NCBI RefSeq assembly: GCF_014268745.2
Contig: NZ_JABWRB020000002.1
Span: 744,001-808,000, forward strand
Direction: 5' to 3'
From: Pseudomonas zanjanensis
GTDB taxonomy: Bacteria; Pseudomonadota; Gammaproteobacteria; Pseudomonadales; Pseudomonadaceae
DNA length: 64,000 nt
The notes below the pieces were generated by a model, which saw only the letters and a list, made by a program, of their open reading frames with translations, did not search any database and was not told where the DNA came from. This document shows positions 9,469 through 17,330 of the stretch, piece after piece; position 1 is the first letter of the stretch; each line of letters begins with the position of its first letter. The translations under genes and the position numbers were made by a program.

Positions 9469-11577
9469 ATGACCAAGACTCTCCACCACCGTGCGTGCCA
9501 TCTGTGTGAAGCCATCTGTGGCTTGACCCTCGAAACCACCGAAACCGACGGCCAGGGCCTGGCGATCACCTCGATCAAGGGCGATGCGCTGGACACGTTC
9601 AGCCGTGGTCACATCTGCCCCAAGGCCGTGGCCCTGCAAGACATCCAGAACGATCCAGACCGCCTGCGCCAACCCATGCAACGCGTCGGCAGCGAATGGC
9701 AACCCATCGCCTGGGACGATGCCTTTACGCTGGTGGCCGAGCGCCTGGCGGCTATCCAGGCGCGTCACGGCCAGAACGCGGTGGCCGTCTACCAGGGCAA
9801 CCCCAGCGTGCATAACTATGGGCTGATGACCCACAGCAACTATTTCCTGGGGTTGTTGAAGACCCGCAGCCGTTTCTCGGCGACCTCGGTGGACCAACTG
9901 CCTCATCATTTGACCAGTCACCTGATGTACGGTCACGGCCTGCTCCTGCCGATTCCGGACATCGACCACACCGATTTCATGTTGATCCTGGGCGGCAACC
10001 CACTGGCTTCCAACGGCAGCATCATGACCGTGCCAGACGTGGAAAAGCGCCTCAAGGCGATCCAGGCCCGTGGCGGCAAAGTGGTGGTGGTCGATCCACG
10101 TCGCAGCGAAACGGCGGCCATAGCTGACCAGCACGTCTTCGTCCGCCCGGGTGGTGATGCGGCACTGCTGTTTGGCTTGCTCAATACTTTGTTCAGTGAA
10201 GGCCTGACCCGTGACAGTCATCTGCCGGTGGACGGCTTGGACGAGGTGCGCGCGGCCGTCGCTTCCTTCACGGCTGAAGCGATGAGTCCGCTCTGTGCGG
10301 TGCCGGCCGCGCAGATCCGGCAATTGGCCCGGGACTTCGCCGCCGCGCCGTCAGCGGTGTGTTATGGACGGATGGGCGTGTCGACCCAGGCGTTCGGCAC
10401 GCTGTGCCACTGGCTGATCCAGGTAATCAACCTGGTCACCGGCAATCTTGACCGGGTGGGCGGTGCGTTGTGCACCGAGCCGGCGGTGGACCTGGTGGCC
10501 ACCACCTCGGGCGGGCATTTCAACCGTTGGCAGAGCCGGGTGTCCGGGCGTCCCGAGTACGCCGGGGAGCTGCCGGTGTCAGCCCTGGCCGAGGAGATGC
10601 TGACCGAGGGCGAAGGCCAGATTCGCGCGTTGGTGACCGTGGCCGGCAATCCGGTGCTGTCGACGCCCAACGGGCGGCAACTGGAGCAGGCCCTGGATGG
10701 GCTGGAGTTCATGGTCAGCGTCGATTTGTACATCAACGAAACCACCCGTTACGCCGACCTGATCCTACCCTCGACCTCGGCCTTGGAAAACGATCACTAC
10801 GACACCACGTTCAACCTGTTCGCCGTGCGCAACGTGACCCGTTTCAACCGGGCGATCCTGCCCAAGCCCGAGGGGGCGCTGCATGACTGGGAAATCTTCG
10901 TCGGCCTGGCCAAGGCCTTCGCCGCCCGGACCGGCAAGGCGCTCAAGCCGACCATGCCGCCGGCACAGATGATCGATTTTGGCCTGCGCAACGGGGCGTA
11001 TGGCGATGCCTCGCCGCACAAGCTGTCCCTGGCGACCCTGTTCGACCATCCCCATGGCATCGACCTCGGCGCACTCAAGCCCAACCTGGCGGCGCGCCTG
11101 AAAACCGAAAACCAGCGGGTGCAGGCCGCGCCGCCGGTGATTCTCGCTGACCTGGCGCGCTTTGCCGCGTTGCAGGCGCCTGAGCCGGATGAGTTACTGA
11201 TGATTGGCCGCCGTCATGTGCGCAGCAACAATTCCTGGATGCATAACTTCCATCGACTGGTGAAGGGCAAGCCGCGTCATCAGTTGCTGATGCACCCGGA
11301 TGACCTCGCCGCGCGTGGCCTTGCCGATGGGCAGCGCGTGACCGTCAGTTCGCGGGTGGGGGTCATCGAAGTCGAGGTGCTGGGCAGCCTGGACATGATG
11401 AAAGGCGTGGTCAGCCTGCCCCACGGCTGGGGCCATGCCCGGCCGGGCGTGCAGATGACCATTGCCAGCGCACAGCCAGGCTCCAGCGCCAACGACTTGA
11501 CCGATCACTGTCAGCTCGATGAGTTATCCGGCAACGCGGCGCTCAACGGCGTGCCGGTGAAGGTGGCGGCTGCGTAA
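9469..11577 (+). CDS. Molybdopterin oxidoreductase, formate dehydrogenase-like
   Basis: 702-residue DMSO-reductase superfamily catalytic subunit. An N-terminal [4Fe-4S] site (C10-x2-C13-x3-C17, then HICPKA) is followed by the molybdopterin domains (WQPIAWDDAF, ILGGNPLASNG, VVVDPRRSETA) and the C-terminal dinucleotide-binding domain (SNNSWMHNF, LPHGWGHARPG). No twin-arginine signal is seen, so it is probably cytoplasmic. The Mo ligand region reads SVDQLPHHL, where formate dehydrogenases have VDxCARxU/C; residue 148 at the ligand position is Leu, so canonical formate chemistry is doubtful. No electron-transfer subunit is adjacent. The substrate is unknown. Confidence 0.9.
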   Translation: MTKTLHHRACHLCEAICGLTLETTETDGQGLAITSIKGDALDTFSRGHICPKAVALQDIQNDPDRLRQPMQRVGSEWQPIAWDDAFTLVAERLAAIQARHGQNAVAVYQGNPSVHNYGLMTHSNYFLGLLKTRSRFSATSVDQLPHHLTSHLMYGHGLLLPIPDIDHTDFMLILGGNPLASNGSIMTVPDVEKRLKAIQARGGKVVVVDPRRSETAAIADQHVFVRPGGDAALLFGLLNTLFSEGLTRDSHLPVDGLDEVRAAVASFTAEAMSPLCAVPAAQIRQLARDFAAAPSAVCYGRMGVSTQAFGTLCHWLIQVINLVTGNLDRVGGALCTEPAVDLVATTSGGHFNRWQSRVSGRPEYAGELPVSALAEEMLTEGEGQIRALVTVAGNPVLSTPNGRQLEQALDGLEFMVSVDLYINETTRYADLILPSTSALENDHYDTTFNLFAVRNVTRFNRAILPKPEGALHDWEIFVGLAKAFAARTGKALKPTMPPAQMIDFGLRNGAYGDASPHKLSLATLFDHPHGIDLGALKPNLAARLKTENQRVQAAPPVILADLARFAALQAPEPDELLMIGRRHVRSNNSWMHNFHRLVKGKPRHQLLMHPDDLAARGLADGQRVTVSSRVGVIEVEVLGSLDMMKGVVSLPHGWGHARPGVQMTIASAQPGSSANDLTDHCQLDELSGNAALNGVPVKVAAA

Positions 11578-11666
11578 AATTGTCCCTGAGCAGCACGTTC
11601 TGCTTTCCGTTACAATGCGCCACCGTGTCGACATCTGAAGTCGCAAAGTTTAAGCCGAGGTGCTCC

Positions 11667-12008
11667 GTGGATATCATCGAAACGATTAAAGACCAGATTG
11701 CCAACAACACCATCCTGCTTTACATGAAAGGCTCGCCGAACGCGCCACAGTGCGGTTTTTCGGCCAAGGCTGCCCAGGCGGTGATGGCGTGTGGCGAGAA
11801 GTTTGCCTACGTGGACATCCTGCAGAACCCGGAAATCCGCGCGAACCTGCCCAAGTACGCCAACTGGCCAACCTTCCCGCAATTGTGGGTGGGTGGTGAG
11901 CTGATCGGCGGTAGCGACATCATGACCGAGATGGCCGCTGACGGCTCTCTGCAGGCCACGATCAAGGCAGCTGTGGAAGCAGCGGCGGCGAATAAGACCG
12001 AAGCCTGA
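11667..12008 (+). CDS. grxD: Monothiol glutaredoxin Grx4
   Basis: 113-residue CGFS-type glutaredoxin that carries [2Fe-2S] clusters in Fe-S assembly and iron homeostasis. The conserved KGSPNAPQCGFSAKA motif, the WPTFPQLWVGGELIGGSDI segment and the DIIETIKDQI start are present. The start is GTG at 11667, preceded by CGAGG at 6 nt; the longer open frame from 11580 lacks the family N-terminus. It ends before a REPIN and a bidirectional terminator shared with bfr. The neighbourhood (bacterioferritin, Bfd, peroxiredoxin) is an iron and oxidative-stress group. Confidence 0.95.
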   Translation: MDIIETIKDQIANNTILLYMKGSPNAPQCGFSAKAAQAVMACGEKFAYVDILQNPEIRANLPKYANWPTFPQLWVGGELIGGSDIMTEMAADGSLQATIKAAVEAAAANKTEA

Positions 12009-12055
12009 TCCACATATCCGTATTCAGCACACAGTTTGTGGCTGAATGCGGACAC

Positions 12056-12144
12056 TGTGGGAGCGGGCTTGCTCGCGAAAGCGGTGTGTCAGTCTCTGTT
12101 GATGTTTCTGGTACAACGCTTTCGCGAGCAAGCCCGCTCCCACA
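12056..12144. repeat. REPIN, family B, after grxD
   Basis: Inverted family B cores at 12056-12080 and 12119-12144, placed between the grxD stop and the terminator hairpin. Confidence 0.92.
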
Positions 12145-12177
12145 GGGGATTTAAGTGAGCCTGGGAACCCAGGCAAT

Positions 12178-12215
12178 AAAAAGCCCCGCCTCTCGAAAGA
12201 GGGCGGGGCTTTTTA
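12178..12215. terminator. Bidirectional rho-independent terminator, grxD/bfr
   Basis: AAGCCCCGCC/GGCGGGGCTT stem with about a 10-nt loop and T (A) runs on both sides, placed between the convergent grxD and bfr genes. Confidence 0.88.
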
Positions 12216-12235
12216 GTGGCTTGCTACTGGGAAAC

Positions 12236-12709
12236 TTACTCTTCACCCATCTGCGATTGCAGGTAGTTCTCCAGACCGATCTTGTCGATCAGGCCCAGTT
12301 GGGTTTCCAGCCAGTCGATATGCTCTTCCTCGGATTCGAGGATGTCTTCCAGCAGTTCACGGCTACCGAAGTCGCCAACGCTTTCGCAATGGACGATGGC
12401 GGCCTTCAGGTCGGCATGGCCGGTGCGCTCGATGCGCAGGTCGCACTCGAGCATTTCCCGGGTGTGTTCGCCGATGTGCAGCTTGCCCAGGTCCTGGACG
12501 TTCGGCAGGCCCTCGAGGAACAGGATGCGCTTGATCAGCTTGTCCGCGTGCTTCATCTCGTCGATGGACTCGTGGTACTCGTGCTTGCCCAGCTTGTTCA
12601 GGCCCCAGTCCTCGTACATGCGCGCATGCAGGAAGTATTGGTTGATCGCGACCAGCTCATTGGCAAGGATCTTGTTGAGATGCTGGATGACTGTAATGTC
12701 GCCTTTCAT
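12236..12709 (-). CDS. bfr: Bacterioferritin
   Basis: 157-residue haem-containing iron-storage ferritin subunit (24-mer). The ferroxidase residues are all in place: E18, E51, H54, E94, E127 and H130; M52 is the haem ligand that distinguishes bacterioferritin. The sequence follows P. aeruginosa BfrB as I remember it (LNKILANELVAINQYFLHAR, ILESEEEHIDWLETQLGL). The ATG at 12709 gives the standard N-terminus MKGDITVIQHL; the open frame continuing upstream to 12880 is not coding. The bfd gene lies 198 bp upstream, with its own terminator between, so bfr probably has a separate promoter in that AT-rich gap. Confidence 0.97.
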   Translation of the reverse strand: MKGDITVIQHLNKILANELVAINQYFLHARMYEDWGLNKLGKHEYHESIDEMKHADKLIKRILFLEGLPNVQDLGKLHIGEHTREMLECDLRIERTGHADLKAAIVHCESVGDFGSRELLEDILESEEEHIDWLETQLGLIDKIGLENYLQSQMGEE

Positions 12710-12864
12710 GATGAGGCCTGCCCTGTAATAGCTGTGTATAGGGCGGAGTTTGAGCCGCGTATTTACCAGTGTCAAACCTAAGTTATTGAATAATAAATGA
12801 AAATTAATCGGAATAAGAATGTTTGTGTTCCGCGTCTGGACGCTAACTATTTGATTTGCAGGCA

Positions 12865-12890
12865 TAAAAAAACCGGACATTAAGTCCGGT
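12865..12890 (-). terminator. Terminator of bfd
   Basis: On the minus strand, ACCGGAC/GTCCGGT stem with a 5-nt loop followed by a run of seven T, 17 bp after the bfd stop. It separates bfd from bfr. Confidence 0.8.
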
Positions 12891-12907
12891 TCCTTGAAAA
12901 GCTGTGT

Positions 12908-13126
12908 TTACGCGGCAGTAAATTCTACCGGGTAAGGGATCGAGGCCTGTGCCGTTTGCACCTTGGCGAGGGTTTCACGCACCACTTCCTTGGCCAGGCA
13001 GGCACATTTGCCGCATTGGCTGGCTACGCCGGTGGCCTGGCGGACTTCGCGATAGCTGCAGCAACCTTCATAGATCGCTTCGCGGATTTGTCCGTCGGTG
13101 ACGCCAGTGCAGAGGCATACATACAT
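12908..13126 (-). CDS. bfd: Bacterioferritin-associated ferredoxin
   Basis: 72-residue [2Fe-2S] ferredoxin that reduces stored iron in BfrB and so mobilises it. The four ligand cysteines C4, C6, C38 and C41 (MYVCLC at the start, QCGKC later) fit the Bfd arrangement, and there are extra cysteines at 22, 23 and 43. The start at 13126 gives the canonical MYVCLCTGVTD; the frame upstream to 13156 does not belong. A strong Fur box lies about 50 bp upstream, so induction under iron limitation is expected. The bfr gene follows after a terminator. Confidence 0.95.
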   Translation of the reverse strand: MYVCLCTGVTDGQIREAIYEGCCSYREVRQATGVASQCGKCACLAKEVVRETLAKVQTAQASIPYPVEFTAA

Positions 13127-13173
13127 AAGTGAGAACCGTCGCTGGTTGTGACTCAATTGAGACGGATCTTAAT

Positions 13174-13192
13174 GTTAACGAGAATGATTGTC
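13174..13192. promoter_or_regulatory. Fur box upstream of bfd
   Basis: The 19-mer GTTAACGAGAATGATTGTC matches the Fur consensus GATAATGATAATCATTATC at 14 of 19 positions, counted by hand. It lies 48 bp before the bfd start on the side expected for iron repression. Confidence 0.72.
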
Positions 13193-13439
13193 AAAGTGGT
13201 TTCTCAAGGACTTTCACCCAGATGACGACAGGCTGACGAACGGTTTTATCCAGCGCGACGAAAGCGGCCCGCAGCGGGGCGGCGATTTTTCGATACCACG
13301 AAAAACCGTTGAAGACAGTCCAAATGCGCGGTGTATGATGGTCGGCCCTTGTAAGCGGGTTCGTGTCACAGGGCTGTCGCCTGAGGGTGGCAGGCTGGCC
13401 CGGACCTTGTTTTCACGCTATTACATCAGGAGATATCCC

Positions 13440-14042
13440 ATGAGCGTACTCGTAGGCAAACAAGCCCCAGACTTTACCGTTCCAGCCGTCCTCGGCAACG
13501 GCGAAATCGTCGACAGCTTCACCCTGTCCTCGGCCATCAAAGGCAAATACGGCCTGGTGTTCTTCTATCCTCTGGACTTCACCTTCGTCTGCCCATCCGA
13601 GCTGATCGCACTGGATCACCGCATGGACGATTTCAAGGCGCGCAACGTTGAAGTGGTCGCTGTTTCGATCGACTCGCACTTCACCCACAACGCCTGGCGC
13701 AACACCCCGATCAACAATGGCGGTATCGGCCAGGTGAAATACACCATGGCTGCCGACATGAAGCACGAAATCGCCAAGGCCTATGACGTTGAGTCCGAAG
13801 GCGGCGTGGCTTTCCGTGGCGCGTTCCTGATCGACGACAAGGGTGTCGTCCGTTCGCAGATCATCAACGACCTGCCGCTGGGCCGTAACATGGAAGAGCT
13901 GATCCGTCTGGTCGACGCGCTGCAATTCCACGAAGAGCACGGCGAAGTCTGCCCGGCCAACTGGAAAAAAGGCGACAAGGGCATGACCGCATCGCCTGAA
14001 GGCGTTGCCGCTTACCTGGGCGAGCACAGCGACAAGCTGTAA
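13440..14042 (+). CDS. 2-Cys peroxiredoxin, AhpC/TSA family
   Basis: 200-residue thiol peroxidase reducing H2O2 and organic peroxides. The peroxidatic cysteine C51 is in FYPLDFTFVCPSE, and the resolving C171 is in HGEVCPANWKKGDKG; the GG(I/L)G-type segment (NGGIGQVKY) and a C-terminal tail are also present, features of the typical 2-Cys Prx1/AhpC subfamily. The ATG at 13440 follows CAGGAG at 7 nt. The upstream frame from 13188 is not coding, so 13193-13439 is a leader or promoter region shared divergently with bfd. A strong terminator follows. No ahpF reductase gene is near, so thioredoxin is a likely reductant. Confidence 0.95.
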   Translation: MSVLVGKQAPDFTVPAVLGNGEIVDSFTLSSAIKGKYGLVFFYPLDFTFVCPSELIALDHRMDDFKARNVEVVAVSIDSHFTHNAWRNTPINNGGIGQVKYTMAADMKHEIAKAYDVESEGGVAFRGAFLIDDKGVVRSQIINDLPLGRNMEELIRLVDALQFHEEHGEVCPANWKKGDKGMTASPEGVAAYLGEHSDKL

Positions 14043-14057
14043 GCGCACCCAGGCATA

Positions 14058-14092
14058 AAAAAAACCGGCCCTCGATGGGCCGGTTTTTTTAT
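14058..14092 (+). terminator. Terminator of the peroxiredoxin gene
   Basis: ACCGGCCC/GGGCCGGT stem, 5-nt loop, flanked by A8 and T7, starting 16 bp after the stop codon. Confidence 0.88.
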
Positions 14093-14146
14093 GGGCAGTG
14101 CAAGCCGAATGGTTGGCAGAGACGCAGAGCCCTTTGCACTGAACCC

Positions 14147-14241
14147 TGTGGCGAGGGAGCTTGCTCCCGCTGGGTGGCGTAGCCGCCCCAAATATTTTGT
14201 GAGCGCTTCGCGCTCAAGCGGGAGCAAGCTCCCTCGCCACA
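14147..14241. repeat. REPIN, family A, next to rnt
   Basis: Inverted family A cores at 14147-14172 and 14216-14241; the right-hand core runs directly into a 9-bp tandem repeat. Confidence 0.9.
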
Positions 14242-14276
14242 AGAGCCACAAGAGCCACAAGAGCCACAAGAGCCAG
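14241..14276. repeat. 9-bp tandem repeat (AAGAGCCAC) between REPIN and rnt stop
   Basis: Four head-to-tail units of AAGAGCCAC (14241-14249, 14250-14258, 14259-14267, then AAGAGCCAG). The unit seems to derive from the REP edge sequence CGCCACAAGAGC. It ends about 13 bp from the rnt stop codon and could vary in copy number between strains. Confidence 0.85.
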
Positions 14277-14288
14277 GCTTGGCCAATG

Positions 14289-14966
14289 TCAGTCGTCGAA
14301 ATCCTGCCAGCCACCCATCTCTTTCCACCGGTTGACGATGCCGCAGAACAGCTCGGCGGTCTTCTCGGTGTCGTAGCGGGCCGAGTGGGCCTCGCGGCCA
14401 TCGAAGTCGATGTCGGCTGCCTGGCAGGCCTTGGCCAAGACAGTCTGGCCGTACGCCAGGCCCGCCAAGGTCGCGGTGTCGAAGCTGGAGAACGGATGGA
14501 ACGGGTTGCGCTTCATGTCCAGGCGCGCGACGGCGGCGTTGAGGAAGCCCAGGTCGAAGCTGCTGTTGTGGCCGACCAGGATCGCTCGCTTGCAACCGTT
14601 GGCTTTCAGCGCCTTGCGTACGCCACGGAAGATGTCGGTCAGGGCTGTTTCTTCGCTGACCGCCATGCGCAGCGGGTGATCGAGCTTGATCCCGGTGAAC
14701 TCCAGGGCCGCCGCTTCGACGTTGGCGCCTTCGAACGGTTCGACGCGGAAGAAGTAGGTGTGATCAGGGAACACAAAGCCTTTTTCGTCCATGCCGATGG
14801 TGGTCGCGGCGATTTCCAGCAGGGCGTCGGTGGCGGAATTGAAACCACCGGTTTCGACATCGACGACGACCGGCAGATAACCACGGAACCGCGCGGCCAT
14901 GGGGTGACGGGCGCCGCCCGAACCACCGTTGCCGTCCAGTTCGTCGTCGAAATGATCTTCACTCAC
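14289..14966 (-). CDS. rnt: Ribonuclease T
   Basis: 225-residue DEDD-type 3'-5' exoribonuclease that trims tRNA CCA ends and matures 5S/23S rRNA. Exo I is VVDVETGGFNSATDALLEIA; Exo II is seen in ILVGHNSSFDLGFLN; Exo III in AREAHSARYDTEKTAEL-like sequence (FDGREAHSARYDTEKTAEL) with the catalytic His and Asp. It overlaps pyrC by 4 bp (ATGA type), so the two are translationally coupled. The C-terminus ends MGGWQDFDD close to a REPIN with tandem repeat. Confidence 0.96.
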   Translation of the reverse strand: MSEDHFDDELDGNGGSGGARHPMAARFRGYLPVVVDVETGGFNSATDALLEIAATTIGMDEKGFVFPDHTYFFRVEPFEGANVEAAALEFTGIKLDHPLRMAVSEETALTDIFRGVRKALKANGCKRAILVGHNSSFDLGFLNAAVARLDMKRNPFHPFSSFDTATLAGLAYGQTVLAKACQAADIDFDGREAHSARYDTEKTAELFCGIVNRWKEMGGWQDFDD

Positions 14967-16009
14967 GCGTTTTCCTCCAGCAGGCGCCAGCGCAGTTTTT
15001 CACCGGCGCGCAGCGGGATGACGGTCTGCTCGCCGAAGGGCAGGCTGACAGGGGCGGTCCATTCGTCACGGACCAGGGTAATACGATCGGTGTTCACCGG
15101 CAGGCCATAGAAACGCGGGCCGTGCAGGCTGGCAAAGCCTTCGAGCTTGTCCAGCGCGTTGCGCTGTTCGAACGCCTCGGCGTACATCTCGATGGCGGCG
15201 TAGGCGGTGTAGCAGCCGGCGCAACCGCAGGCCGCTTCCTTGGCGTGCTGGGCGTGGGGGGCCGAGTCGGTGCCGAGGAAAAACTTGGCGCTGCCGCTGG
15301 TGGCGGCGTCCAGCAAGGCTTCCTGGTGGGTATTGCGCTTGAGGATCGGCAGGCAATAGAAGTGCGGCCGGATCCCGCCCACCAGCATGTGGTTGCGGTT
15401 GTACAGCAGGTGATGGGCAGTAATGGTCGCGCCGACGTTGGCCGGTGCTTCGTTGACGAACTGCACGGCATCGCCGGTGGTGATGTGTTCGAACACCACC
15501 TTGAGGGTCGGGAAGCGCTCCACGACGCGGCGCATGTGCTCGTCGATGAAAATCTTCTCGCGGTCGAACACGTCGACGTCGCCCCGGGTGACTTCACCAT
15601 GGATCAACAACGGCATGCCGACTTCGGCCATGGCCTCCAGCGCCGGGAAGATCTTGTCGATGCTGGTGACGCCGGAGTCGGAGTTGGTGGTCGCGCCGGC
15701 GGGGTACAGCTTGGCGGCGTGGACAAAACCGCTGGCCTTGGCGTCGCGAATCTCTTCGGGCTGGGTGCGGTCGGTGAGGTAAAGCACCATCAGCGGTTCG
15801 AAGCGGCTGCCAGCCGGGCGCGCGGCGAGGATACGCTGGCGATAGCCATCGGCCTCGGCGGCGTTGCGCACGGGCGGAACCAGGTTAGGCATGATGATTG
15901 CGCGCCCGAAGGTGCGCGCGACATCGGCGACGGTATGGGTCAACACAGCACCATCGCGAAGATGAATATGCCAGTCGTCGGGACGCAGCAGGGTCAGGCG
16001 GTCGGACAT
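14963..16009 (-). CDS. pyrC: Dihydroorotase
   Basis: 348-residue class II dihydroorotase that cyclises carbamoyl aspartate in pyrimidine synthesis. The metal-binding HxH is in RPDDWHIHLRDGAVL, and the carboxylated lysine lies in GFVHAAKLYPAGATTNSDSG; VTAHHLL-like (ATITAHHLLYNRNH) and GTDSAPH complete the zinc site. Length and motifs are those of the gammaproteobacterial type. It is the first gene of the pyrC-rnt unit, and the gene start MSDRLTLLRPDDWHIH is unambiguous. About 190 bp separate it from the divergent motY. Confidence 0.97.
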   Translation of the reverse strand: MSDRLTLLRPDDWHIHLRDGAVLTHTVADVARTFGRAIIMPNLVPPVRNAAEADGYRQRILAARPAGSRFEPLMVLYLTDRTQPEEIRDAKASGFVHAAKLYPAGATTNSDSGVTSIDKIFPALEAMAEVGMPLLIHGEVTRGDVDVFDREKIFIDEHMRRVVERFPTLKVVFEHITTGDAVQFVNEAPANVGATITAHHLLYNRNHMLVGGIRPHFYCLPILKRNTHQEALLDAATSGSAKFFLGTDSAPHAQHAKEAACGCAGCYTAYAAIEMYAEAFEQRNALDKLEGFASLHGPRFYGLPVNTDRITLVRDEWTAPVSLPFGEQTVIPLRAGEKLRWRLLEENA

Positions 16010-16200
16010 TGGGGGGCTTCCAGGCGGGTCAAACTCTGGGAATGCTACCGGAAAAGACCGATTCAGGCACCCGCTATCAAGTTCTGCGACAACTTACCGA
16101 TAGCTCCTACAGGTGTGCCACGAATCCGTGCAGTACCCCGGACAGGCGTCATGCCCTCAAGCAGGCGTCGATCTTTGTATAAAAGTCAGTGGAGCCTCCC

Positions 16201-17202
16201 GTGCGCCAGCGTTATCTAGCCTTGCTCAGTGTGTTTGCCAGCCTTCCCGCCATGGCGCTCACTTTCCAGACCCGTCTGGAGAGCATCGAGTGGACGGTCG
16301 AAGGCGACAAGTTCGAGTGCCGGCTGAGCCAGCCGATCACCGATTTTGGCAGCGGCGAATTCGTGCGCAAGGCGGGGGAGCAGGCCACGTTCCGCCTGAA
16401 GGCTTATAACCCGATGCTCGGTGGTGGCTCCGCAACGTTGCTCGCGGCCGCGGCGCCCTGGCAGCCAGGACGGGGCGATATCAACCTGGGCTCGGTCAGG
16501 ATCGGCAGCGGCGATGTGCTGTTCGACAGTTCCCAGGTACAGGCAGGCCGACTGATCAGCGGGTTGATGGAAGGCCGCAGCCCCGTGGTTCGACGCAACA
16601 CCGAGGATGGGCGCGTTTCCGAAGTTCGGCTGCTGCCCGTGCGCTTCAACAAGGCGTTCAACGATTACCAGGGCTGCGTGGCGAAACTGTTGCCGAAAAA
16701 CTTCGAACAGATCAAGCAAACCCAGATCGGCTTCCCCGGAGAGGGGATTGAGCTGGATGCTCGGGCCAAGGCTCAGTTGCAGGTCATGCTCGACTTTATC
16801 AAGGCAGACCCGAGCGTCAATCATGTCGAGCTTGATGGCCATTCCGACAACAGTGGCAACCGCCTGACCAACCGTGAGCTTTCACGCCGTCGGGCCCTGG
16901 CGGTTCAGGACTTCTTCAAGGCCAACGGCTTCCAGGAGTCCCAGTTCACCGTGCGCTTCCACGGCGAGCGTTATCCGCTGGTCGCCAATACCAACGCCGC
17001 CAATCGGGCCAAGAACCGTCGTGTCGTCGTAAAACTGGAGCGAGTGGCGGCCACCCAGGCCCCGGCGCCACAACCGCCAACACCAGCGGCAACGCCTGCA
17101 TCACCTGCTGTGGCACCCGCTGCTGCGCCGGGCAAGACGGCGGCGCCGGTTGTCCCGGCCAAGGCGGTTGCGCCTGCTGCGACGGCTGCGCGCACTTCCT
17201 GA
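16201..17202 (+). CDS. motY: Flagellar stator-associated protein MotY
   Basis: OmpA-domain protein that stabilises the MotAB/CD stator around the flagellar motor at the peptidoglycan. The signal peptide is the first ~19 residues (RQRYLALLSVFASLPAMA). The N-terminal domain has the MotY pattern FQTRLESIEWTVEGDKFECR and ITDFGSGEFVRKAG. The OmpA-like peptidoglycan-binding domain is at about 205-285 (VNHVELDGHSDNSGNRLTN, NRAKNRRVVVKLER), and an Ala/Pro-rich tail follows. The start is taken as GTG 16201, 5 nt after GGAG; the frame extends to GTG 16189, which lies before that site. The gene order pyrC-motY-argG agrees with my memory of P. aeruginosa. Confidence 0.9.
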   Translation: MRQRYLALLSVFASLPAMALTFQTRLESIEWTVEGDKFECRLSQPITDFGSGEFVRKAGEQATFRLKAYNPMLGGGSATLLAAAAPWQPGRGDINLGSVRIGSGDVLFDSSQVQAGRLISGLMEGRSPVVRRNTEDGRVSEVRLLPVRFNKAFNDYQGCVAKLLPKNFEQIKQTQIGFPGEGIELDARAKAQLQVMLDFIKADPSVNHVELDGHSDNSGNRLTNRELSRRRALAVQDFFKANGFQESQFTVRFHGERYPLVANTNAANRAKNRRVVVKLERVAATQAPAPQPPTPAATPASPAVAPAAAPGKTAAPVVPAKAVAPAATAARTS

Positions 17203-17214
17203 TCCTGCGCGCAT

Positions 17215-17272
17215 CGTCGCGCAGTCGACATAATCTGTCGCTTCGTCGTCATAAGCTGTCGCGCCTCTGTAA
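17215..17272. promoter_or_regulatory. Three-half-site ArgR operator upstream of argG
   Basis: CGTCGC (17215), TGTCGC (17236) and TGTCGC (17257) are repeated directly with exact 21-bp periodicity. Each is followed after 8 nt by CA, CA and AA, matching the P. aeruginosa ArgR half-site TGTCGC-N8-AA-N5. The array ends 59 bp before the argG ATG and begins just after the motY stop. Confidence 0.72.
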
Positions 17273-17330
17273 ATTATCCGCGCTGGACGTTAGACTTCCC
17301 GGCTTTCCGTACAACCCGTGGAGTGATGGC

